A stretch of DNA of 7,309 bases. Source: Nitrosopumilaceae archaeon (GTDB taxonomy: Archaea; Thermoproteota; Nitrososphaeria; Nitrososphaerales; Nitrosopumilaceae). The translations under genes were made by a program, and so were the position numbers. How positions within the stretch are numbered: position 1 is the stretch's first letter; each line of letters opens with the position of its first letter. Positions 1 through 5,043 of this stretch are shown here, one piece after another. The notes below the pieces were generated by a model that was given only the letters and a program-made list of their open reading frames with translations, was not told the DNA's origin and ran no database searches. The stretch lies in contig JACENB010000063.1 of the NCBI GenBank assembly GCA_013867245.1, positions 1 to 7,309 on the forward strand, in the 5' to 3' direction.

Positions 1-12
1 AAAAAAAGAAAA
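1..12 (-). terminator. oligo-T tract after the tautomerase gene
   Basis: Read on the minus strand, the bases directly after the TAA stop of the tautomerase gene are a run of T broken by one C. Archaeal RNA polymerase terminates on T-rich stretches without needing a hairpin, so this is a plausible terminator for the tautomerase, or for a rhomboid-tautomerase transcript. It touches the window edge, so its full extent cannot be seen. Confidence 0.45.
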
Positions 13-189
13 TTAAAGTTGGTTTCCAGCTAAAAACCAATTTTCTTTAGGATTATCCTCAAAAACAACAATAACATGACTTTCTTTTGTTTTTAGAATT
101 TCTACAGCAGATTTTGTGATTGCTTTTGCATATTCATCCTTTTGTTCCTGAGTTCTACCAGGATACATTGACACTGTTATCAACGGCAT
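13..189 (-). CDS. 4-oxalocrotonate tautomerase family protein (58 aa)
   Basis: This short complete frame runs from ATG at 189 to TAA at 13 and begins MPLITVSMYPGRTQEQK. It has the tautomerase-superfamily layout: Met followed by Pro, which becomes the N-terminal catalytic Pro1 after Met removal; a first beta strand; Gly10-Arg11 (mature numbering), matching the family's substrate-binding Arg11; an amphipathic helix around residues 13-31; a second strand (HVIVVFED); and the closing PKENW motif, with Trp at the position of the canonical Phe50. The usual length is about 60 residues and the enzymes are normally hexamers that move protons in keto-enol tautomerisation. The second canonical arginine (Arg39) is Ile here, so the classical 4-oxalocrotonate substrate is doubtful and the physiological reaction is unknown. 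It is cytosolic, with no signal peptide. It lies 39 bases after the rhomboid stop, with its own TATA-like box. The family call is firm; the substrate is not predictable. Confidence 0.93.
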   Translation of the reverse strand: MPLITVSMYPGRTQEQKDEYAKAITKSAVEILKTKESHVIVVFEDNPKENWFLAGNQL

Positions 190-210
190 GAAATTTTTAG
201 TTAATTGCAG

Positions 211-218
211 AATTTATT
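211..218 (-). promoter_or_regulatory. TATA-like box for the tautomerase gene
   Basis: The minus-strand sequence AATAAATT is centred about 25-26 bases before the tautomerase ATG. That is the spacing expected for an archaeal TATA box driving a leaderless transcript. It lies in the 39-base gap after the rhomboid gene. The region is AT-rich, so chance resemblance is possible and read-through from the rhomboid gene cannot be excluded. Confidence 0.4.
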
Positions 219-228
219 CTTTCAATAA

Positions 229-1002
229 TTATCTAAAGTCAGATCCATAGCCATATCGTGTTCCATATGTGAAATCTGAACTATGTGTTTTTTTATACAA
301 ATATCCTGTAGCAAGCCCAATTACAAAACCACCAATATGAGCAAGATAAGCAACTCCTCCACCTGCTACACCAAATCCTCCAATAAAGAATGGAAGTAGA
401 TTCTGAAATACTAACCAAAATGGCAAAAACCAGCGTGCCTGGATATGCATCATTCTCCAAAAGAATCCAAGCATCAAAAATGTCTGAATTCTAGTTTTAG
501 GGAAAATTATCAAGTATGCTCCTAAAATTCCAGAAATTGCACCAGATGCACCAACAGCTGGTGTTGCACTAGAAACATCACCGAAAATATGAACTAGTCC
601 AGCAACAACTCCCCACATCAAATAGATTCCAAGAAATTTTATTTTTCCAAATTTTAATTCAATGTTATCACCAAAGATCCACAAGAATAGTAAATTACCA
701 CCAAGGTGAAGTAAACCACCATGCATGAATGTAGATGTCAACAATGTTAATTCAGGAAAAGCTGGACAGCTTTGAATTGTTCCACCCATATCTACTCCAC
801 TAAATGCACCTGTTATACAACCTGGAACTGCACCCCAATTGTAAAACATTACAAATGCATTTTGATTTGTAAAATCAAAAAATTGTCCAGTGTAAAGGAC
901 TTCTAAGAAAAATACAATTACATTTACAATTATTAATCCAATAGTTACTTTAGGTTTGAATCCTGGAGGATGTGGATTTTCATCTCGTATTGGTAGCAGC
1001 AT
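229..1002 (-). CDS. rhomboid family intramembrane serine protease (257 aa)
   Basis: This polytopic membrane protease of family S54 cleaves transmembrane segments of other membrane proteins within the bilayer. The N-terminus carries the RDENP motif common in prokaryotic rhomboids, then a first membrane helix (about residues 19-37). A long loop follows (about 38-88) containing Cys62 and Cys79, which could pair outside the membrane. The signature HxxxN of the second helix is His99-Asn103, with His94 just before it. The catalytic GASG motif places the nucleophile at Ser153, and the partner base is His222 in the AHIGG motif of the last helix. Both catalytic residues and the small-residue packing glycines are present, so it should be active. 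About six membrane helices are visible, and the length is ordinary for the minimal bacterial/archaeal type. The ATG at 1002 is supported by a TATA-like box 26 bases upstream. The substrate is unknown; neighbouring exported proteins are possible but unproven targets. Confidence 0.96.
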   Translation of the reverse strand: MLLPIRDENPHPPGFKPKVTIGLIIVNVIVFFLEVLYTGQFFDFTNQNAFVMFYNWGAVPGCITGAFSGVDMGGTIQSCPAFPELTLLTSTFMHGGLLHLGGNLLFLWIFGDNIELKFGKIKFLGIYLMWGVVAGLVHIFGDVSSATPAVGASGAISGILGAYLIIFPKTRIQTFLMLGFFWRMMHIQARWFLPFWLVFQNLLPFFIGGFGVAGGGVAYLAHIGGFVIGLATGYLYKKTHSSDFTYGTRYGYGSDFR

Positions 1003-1024
1003 AGATAATCTATTTGATTAAAAA

Positions 1025-1032
1025 TTGTATAA
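1025..1032 (-). promoter_or_regulatory. TATA-like box for the rhomboid gene
   Basis: The minus-strand sequence TTATACAA is centred 26-27 bases before the rhomboid ATG, the standard archaeal distance from TATA box to transcription start. This implies an essentially leaderless mRNA. It sits in the 55-base gap after the preceding surface-protein gene, so the rhomboid is probably transcribed independently of it. Confidence 0.5.
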
Positions 1033-1057
1033 TAACATTATTCAAATAATAAAATCA

Positions 1058-2317
1058 TCATACAACAATAATTTGTCTTTCAATGAGATTTTTGATTATA
1101 ATTAAGAATTCATCATCAGAAATTTGTTCTTCATTCCACCAACCAGCAATAGTTTTGGTCCATTTTGGAATTTTCCAATCACTTTGTGAAGATTTTTCTA
1201 ATGTTGAAATTTCAATTATTTGGGTATCAACTAGAAATTTTATTCCTTCAAGAAATTCTGAATCTACAATTTGACCAGTAGACCACCAATCTCCACTTTG
1301 TTTTATCCACATTGGGACTAAAGGCATATCAGGAGGCAATCCCTTATCAAACCCTGAAATTTTCAAAATTCCTTGGGATTGTGGTTCCACATCAAATGCT
1401 ACGTGCCAATATCCCATTTGATCCATACTTTGGATAAAATCAATTGGTTTATCGTTGACAGTAACGGAGAATTTTTCATTTCCAGAAATTGGGGGAAATT
1501 CAAAATTAGCATATGTTGGAAAGGGATAGCTGGTTGTTCCGCTAATAGTTAGAACATTTCCTTTCTCATCAAATTTTGCACCATAATAGAATGTACCAGG
1601 TGAATCATATCTAAAATCAAATGTTCCGTCATTCTTTTGTGTAGAAATTGGAACTACAGTATTATCAACTGGTGCAAAACAAGAGTAGAAACGTACTGGT
1701 TCAGATACAGATGGATCAGGGTAAATGGCAAAGTCTAGAATCTGTCCAGGTTCAATTTTTTCAATTCGTTCAATGTTGTGAGCAACATCTAACATGTATG
1801 TTTCATGGCCATGTACAATTGCATACACTTTGGGATTGTATACTGTATAATTTCCAATATTCTGCATTTTTCCAGTAACATGTCCATCATCATGAGTGAT
1901 CAAAGTTTTATCATAAATGATTTGAATTGGAAGACGATCTTTTTCAGTTTTAGTATAAGTTAGTTCTGCTGTTAACAATTCTGGAGTTAGACCATGAATC
2001 TCAGGAAATTTTGTTTTAAATGGTATATCAGTCATTGCAGGAATTGGCACATGAACAAATTGTTTTGTAATTTTTTTATCATCAGTGTCAATTACAGAAA
2101 TTGTAATTGTTGGAATCAATGCAAAATCATTTTGATTTTTTACATTTCCAACTACAGTGAAAATACCTTGATTGTCATAGTAACCAGCATATTGACTTTC
2201 AGGAATAAAGACATCAGCAAAGGCCATGTCAGGAATGATAAGAAGAATAGTGAATAAACCCAACAATAGAAGAGTTTGCGGCTGAAATACTCTAGAAAGA
2301 GTTGATAATGTCTTCAA
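1058..2317 (-). CDS. exported beta-rich protein with two C-terminal WW modules (419 aa)
   Basis: I do not recognise a named family for the whole protein. An N-terminal signal peptide has a hydrophobic core of Leu/Ile residues and a likely cleavage after AFA (about residue 34), so the protein is secreted or surface-held. Two stretches (about residues 52-106 and 141-203) resemble FxLyD-type immunoglobulin-like domains, each with a G-x-V/M-x-N pattern, alternating beta strands and a final Pro-rich strand. A third beta region spans about 252-323. The tail holds two tryptophan-rich modules (about 334-370 and 383-419) 49 residues apart. The only open starts are TTG. I chose TTG at 2317 because it gives a normal-length signal peptide and only a 26-base overlap with the regulator gene; TTG at 2362 would add 15 residues and widen the overlap to 71 bases. 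It is the last gene of the membrane protein-regulator cluster and probably depends on that promoter. The role is unknown; possibly the regulated output of the cluster. Confidence 0.85.
   Translation of the reverse strand: MKTLSTLSRVFQPQTLLLLGLFTILLIIPDMAFADVFIPESQYAGYYDNQGIFTVVGNVKNQNDFALIPTITISVIDTDDKKITKQFVHVPIPAMTDIPFKTKFPEIHGLTPELLTAELTYTKTEKDRLPIQIIYDKTLITHDDGHVTGKMQNIGNYTVYNPKVYAIVHGHETYMLDVAHNIERIEKIEPGQILDFAIYPDPSVSEPVRFYSCFAPVDNTVVPISTQKNDGTFDFRYDSPGTFYYGAKFDEKGNVLTISGTTSYPFPTYANFEFPPISGNEKFSVTVNDKPIDFIQSMDQMGYWHVAFDVEPQSQGILKISGFDKGLPPDMPLVPMWIKQSGDWWSTGQIVDSEFLEGIKFLVDTQIIEISTLEKSSQSDWKIPKWTKTIAGWWNEEQISDDEFLIIIKNLIERQIIVV
1061..1318 (-). repeat. two tryptophan-rich modules in the 419-aa exported protein
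   Basis: Two copies of the pattern [IV]P-x-W-x(5-6)-WW-x(4)-I-x-D-x-x-F-x(6)-L-I-x-x-x-I-I encode the C-terminus. The first lies at about 1208-1318 (WIKQSGDWW) and the second at 1061-1171 (WTKTIAGWW). The WW pairs are exactly 49 residues apart. The second copy is degenerate in its middle (NEEQ instead of the ADGT seen in the 571-aa protein). The same paired module ends two other proteins in this window. Confidence 0.85.
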
Positions 2318-2792
2318 ATCCAGATGTAGATTTTTCGAGTGAACCTGGTCTATGCTCTTCAACTAACTTGTCTACCAACTCGGTTACTTTAATATGATAT
2401 CTTTTTTTCAAATCTACCATTTTAGTTTCAACTAATCCATCATCAACAATTTGTGAAAGATAAAGTGAAACGGTTGAAGGGGATTTTTTAACTTCGTTTA
2501 CTAATTCTGAAAATTCTAATCCATCTTCTTTAATTAAAGCAAGTAACAAAGCGCGTGGAGTTTCTCTTCTGAGTGCTTTGATAACAATTGATTCTTCTTC
2601 AGTAATATTTGGAGAATAAAACCTGACTTGTCTAGGACCACGCATTACTTTAACGAGGCCACCATCTTCTAGTTTTTTTAGATAATGAGACAAAACTCCA
2701 TTTTTTAATCCAGATGAACGCATAATTTCACGGAATTGAATTCCAGGATTATCATCAATTAATTCCTGTAATTTTTGAGATCTATCAATCAT
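2292..2792 (-). CDS. tandem winged-helix transcriptional regulator (166 aa)
   Basis: This cytosolic DNA-binding protein is built from two winged-helix domains. The first spans about residues 5-60, with a helix-turn-helix at 19-46 (REIMRSSGLKNGVLSHYLKK) and a basic wing ending QVRFYS. The second spans about 66-145, with FSELVNEVKKSPSTVSLYL as the helix-turn-helix and a wing with KKRYHI. A Lys/Glu-rich tail follows. The MarR/ArsR-like recognition helices are intact in both halves; no metal-binding cysteines are present, so it is not a classical metal-sensing ArsR. ATG at 2792 overlaps the stop of the upstream membrane-protein gene by 8 bases, which implies translational coupling. Pairing of such two-domain regulators with a small membrane protein is a recurrent archaeal arrangement, suggesting that the membrane partner senses and this protein acts on DNA. 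A perfect palindrome at the cluster's promoter is a candidate site for autoregulation. The fold is confident; target and effector are unknown. Confidence 0.92.
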   Translation of the reverse strand: MIDRSQKLQELIDDNPGIQFREIMRSSGLKNGVLSHYLKKLEDGGLVKVMRGPRQVRFYSPNITEEESIVIKALRRETPRALLLALIKEDGLEFSELVNEVKKSPSTVSLYLSQIVDDGLVETKMVDLKKRYHIKVTELVDKLVEEHRPGSLEKSTSGFEDIINSF

Positions 2793-3186
2793 TTCTAAAG
2801 ACTCCTAAAGCCAATAATCCCAATGTAATAAAAGTCAACAAGTGTCCTACTTCATCTAGCGGTAATATTCCAAAATCAAAAACATTTGGATAGCTGCTAT
2901 CAACGAGTAAAGCTGATTCTGCACAAATAAAAGTAGTAAATGCAACTGCACTTAGTAAGAGACGTTTTGTTCTTAATCTAAAATATGCAGATATTGCAAG
3001 TGTGGAAATAAACACAGCAAGTGTAATTCCTCCAATATGCAAAAAGATATGGGCTAAATGATACCCATGAAACAGGTGTGGGATAATTATTGGAATTGCT
3101 AAAATTGCGATTACTCCAGTAACAACAACAGAAAACAAAGTAGATTTTCTTTCAAGTATGTTTTCAGGCTTAAACAATGTGATCAC
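2785..3186 (-). CDS. four-helix membrane protein paired with the regulator (133 aa)
   Basis: Four hydrophobic segments are visible at about residues 17-36, 45-68, 76-95 and 112-130, separated by short loops; an FRLRTKR stretch after the second helix suggests a cytosolic loop. The segment from about 37 to 50 carries five histidines (37, 40, 43, 46 and 50), mostly three apart, and another histidine (115) opens the last helix. I do not recognise a named enzyme. The layout is reminiscent of small membrane proteins encoded beside winged-helix regulators in other archaea, such as the DUF7521 type in haloarchaea, but this is resemblance only. The GTG at 3186 is the longest start. TTG at 3177, three codons in, fits better with the TATA-like box at 3201-3210 (about 28 bases away versus about 19). 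The gene leads the three-gene cluster and its stop overlaps the regulator start. A sensor or inhibitory partner role is inference. Confidence 0.85.
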   Translation of the reverse strand: MITLFKPENILERKSTLFSVVVTGVIAILAIPIIIPHLFHGYHLAHIFLHIGGITLAVFISTLAISAYFRLRTKRLLLSAVAFTTFICAESALLVDSSYPNVFDFGILPLDEVGHLLTFITLGLLALGVFRND

Positions 3187-3189
3187 ATT
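3176..3189. promoter_or_regulatory. perfect 14-bp palindrome, candidate operator
   Basis: The sequence AATGTGATCACATT reads identically on both strands. It overlaps the first codons of the membrane-protein gene and the transcription start predicted from the TATA-like box at 3201-3210. A dimeric winged-helix repressor bound here would block RNA polymerase at its start site, a normal mode of archaeal repression. The obvious candidate binder is the regulator encoded second in this cluster. The palindrome is directly visible; its function is inferred. Confidence 0.5.
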
Positions 3190-3200
3190 ATTGAATTATC

Positions 3201-3210
3201 TAAATTTAAA
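3201..3210 (-). promoter_or_regulatory. TATA-like box for the membrane protein-regulator cluster
   Basis: The minus-strand sequence TTTAAATTTA lies in the 50-base gap after the 521-aa gene. The transcription start about 26 bases downstream would fall near 3179, inside the palindrome and just before the TTG at 3177. This argues either for that TTG as the true start or for a slightly shorter spacing to GTG at 3186. Confidence 0.5.
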
Positions 3211-3236
3211 CACAACTGGTTCAAACTTCGAATGGA

Positions 3237-4802
3237 CTATGAATGAATTGGAATTATTTGTTTTTGAGTCAAAAATTCAAGAATTTCAAAAAAAGTTTTA
3301 TCATTAATTTCGCCATTGATCCACCAACCAGCAATAATTTGTATCCAAGAAGGTATTTTTTCTACTTCAGAAATTTCAGATGAATTATCATAAATTGTGA
3401 TAATTTTATTTTCAATTAAATAATTAATGGTATCAATTAACTTACCATCATTAATTTTTCCTTCTGACCACAACTGTATGTCATTTGTAACCCAATCAGG
3501 AATTAAATTAGAATCAATATTTTTATTTTCATGAATTGCAATAGGAATACTAGTTGTTGCAAATTCATTACCATCTAAATTTTTAAAATTAAGGTTCACA
3601 ATTCCTGAAATATTTTCAGGAATAAAAAAATCTGCAACATTGTGCTCAGTCTTGGAATCAGTACTAATTCCATTTTGCTTGAAAATTAATTGATTGTTTT
3701 GTGTTATAGAAAATTCATAATTTGTGGAAACGGGTTTGTTTTTCAAGAAAATATCAGTTATATCAAAAATAATTTTAGCATTTGAATTAGATTCAAGGTA
3801 TTCTGGTTCCCAAGAAACAAGAATTCTAAACTGTCCATTGTCTGTAACTGAACTAATATGAGTATAATCACGGTCTGGCGTAATTTCAAAATTCATTCCA
3901 TTTAGATTTGCACTGTTTTCAAAAATATTTACCAATTCCTTTTGATATATTATAAAATGAACAACACGGCCTTCAGTAAAAAAATCATCGACATTAACAA
4001 TATCATCTGATAACTTTATGTCATTTACAGACATTGAAAATCCAGACAAAAGTAGTGCACCAAATTCTTTTGGAATTATAATTTCTTCATGAACAACTGA
4101 AGTTTGATTAATATTTTTTAATGACCATTCAAAAGGCATTGAATAACTAATTTTTTTTAATTTTGGGTCATATTGAAAATTTGAAATCTCATCATAATAT
4201 GTCACTACTTTGATATTTTGATTTCCAAAATCTGGATCAATAAAATCATGAGTAGTTGTTTGTGCAATTGAAATTCCTGCATTAAAAACAAGAGGGGTTT
4301 CTAGTTTTTGAGAATAACCATCAGCCGTAATGATACTAATATCTAATTTGTATAGTCCGCCTTCACTAAGTTTTGGACCTTTTACATCAATTAATCTACT
4401 TTCTAAACCTAGTAATGAACCAAAAAAATCTTCACCACTGTCTTTTTCTTCAACAATAATTGAATCAGTATCTTCAGATACAAAATTGAAAACTAGAAAA
4501 CCATTATCAGCTTTGAATTCTTTTTCAAAAAGAAATTGTTCTCCACGTTCGGATTTTACTAAAAATGTTACATCACGTAATGTGATTTTAGAATCAAAAT
4601 CAATTAAAGCGATTGAAATTTGTTGATCATCATTTTCTATATCATCTTTTGTTGAAGATGAAACTTCTACACTTACAAGTTTACCATTTAATTCAACTGG
4701 TGGAAATATTTCACTTCCGACACCATGACCATATGCGTCATAAAAATTAATGATTAAACCAGAAGAAAATATTAAAAATAAAATTAATAATAAATTTTTC
4801 AA
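3237..4802 (-). CDS. exported beta-rich protein, shorter paralogue, two WW modules (521 aa)
   Basis: This secreted or surface protein of unknown function is clearly a paralogue of the 571-aa protein upstream. A signal peptide (about residues 1-25) ends DAYG, so the mature chain should begin HGVGSE. An N-terminal beta domain follows (about 36-180), then a second region with motifs shared with the paralogue: TYYDE (201-205), MPFEW (222-226), VVHEEI (236-241) with PKEF after it, and VHF.I....ELVNI (about 281-293). A third beta region covers about 320-425. The tail has two tryptophan-rich modules starting at residues 434 and 483; the first is degenerate, with LW in place of WW. It has no cysteines and lacks the four-cysteine insert of the paralogue. 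The TTG start at 4802 comes one base after the stop of the 68-aa gene and is fixed by the signal peptide, so the two are almost certainly cotranscribed. Role unknown. Confidence 0.9.
   Translation of the reverse strand: MKNLLLILFLIFSSGLIINFYDAYGHGVGSEIFPPVELNGKLVSVEVSSSTKDDIENDDQQISIALIDFDSKITLRDVTFLVKSERGEQFLFEKEFKADNGFLVFNFVSEDTDSIIVEEKDSGEDFFGSLLGLESRLIDVKGPKLSEGGLYKLDISIITADGYSQKLETPLVFNAGISIAQTTTHDFIDPDFGNQNIKVVTYYDEISNFQYDPKLKKISYSMPFEWSLKNINQTSVVHEEIIIPKEFGALLLSGFSMSVNDIKLSDDIVNVDDFFTEGRVVHFIIYQKELVNIFENSANLNGMNFEITPDRDYTHISSVTDNGQFRILVSWEPEYLESNSNAKIIFDITDIFLKNKPVSTNYEFSITQNNQLIFKQNGISTDSKTEHNVADFFIPENISGIVNLNFKNLDGNEFATTSIPIAIHENKNIDSNLIPDWVTNDIQLWSEGKINDGKLIDTINYLIENKIITIYDNSSEISEVEKIPSWIQIIAGWWINGEINDKTFFEILEFLTQKQIIPIHS
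3240..3503 (-). repeat. two tryptophan-rich modules in the 521-aa exported protein
   Basis: The first module is at about 3393-3503 (IPDWVTNDIQLW) and the second at 3240-3356 (IPSWIQIIAGWW). The first Trp of the WW pair is replaced by Leu in the first module, the most diverged copy in the window. Even so, the distance between the two modules is 49 residues, as in the other two proteins, although the joining sequences are unrelated. Confidence 0.85.
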
Positions 4803-4803
4803 T

Positions 4804-5010
4804 CTATGTCCACTTGTTTGGATCTTTCTTTAGAATTTCCTTTCCATCAATTGTAATTGAATTTTTTTCTTCAAATACAGTATGCCATTTACCATTATCT
4901 GGAAAAATTTTATTCATTTCCTCAAACTTTTTGTTGGTTGGAGGTTTGTTCATTAACGCTCCCCATCTCATATTTGGTACTTTTGGCATGATATCATTGA
5001 TGTCTTTCAT
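4804..5010 (-). CDS. small hypothetical protein (68 aa)
   Basis: I do not recognise this protein. It is hydrophilic, rich in Lys, Asn and Pro, has no membrane segment, signal peptide or cysteine, and is therefore probably cytosolic. Visible features are a Pro-containing N-terminus (IMPKVPNMRWGALMNKPPT), a central stretch FEEMNKIFPDNGKWHTVFEE and a basic C-terminus ending NKWT. The ATG at 5010 is supported by a TATA-like box about 23 bases upstream, implying a nearly leaderless message. It is the first gene of a two-gene unit: its TAG is one base before the TTG of the 521-aa exported protein. That tight spacing and the dedicated promoter argue that it is a real gene. Internal ATGs at residues 8 and 14 are alternatives. 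No function can be assigned; a role in making or regulating the downstream protein would be guesswork. Confidence 0.75.
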   Translation of the reverse strand: MKDINDIMPKVPNMRWGALMNKPPTNKKFEEMNKIFPDNGKWHTVFEEKNSITIDGKEILKKDPNKWT

Positions 5011-5028
5011 GTTTATCTATCTCAAATT

Positions 5029-5037
5029 TTATTTAAA
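5029..5037 (-). promoter_or_regulatory. TATA-like box for the 68-aa/521-aa gene pair
   Basis: The minus-strand sequence TTTAAATAA is centred about 23 bases before the ATG at 5010, in the 33-base gap after the 571-aa gene. The preceding run of five T could also help terminate the upstream transcript. It nearly matches the box before the 571-aa gene (TTTAAATAT). Confidence 0.5.
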
Positions 5038-5043
5038 AATCTA

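Noticed and set aside
1037..1050. Inverted repeat ATTATT-CA-AATAAT between the 419-aa gene and the rhomboid gene
   Set aside because: The loop of two bases is too short for a stable hairpin and the arms are pure A/T, so it is expected by chance in such AT-rich sequence.
1083..2257. Plus-strand open frames at 1083-1274, 1648-1878 and 1994-2257
   Set aside because: They are antisense to the well-supported 419-aa exported protein gene and have odd compositions rich in Cys, Phe, Asn and Ser, with no domain, promoter or start context.
2292..2362. Frameshift or gene fusion between the regulator and the 419-aa protein because of the long frame overlap
   Set aside because: Both proteins look complete, and choosing the internal TTG at 2317 reduces the overlap to 26 bases with a normal signal peptide, so no error needs to be invoked.
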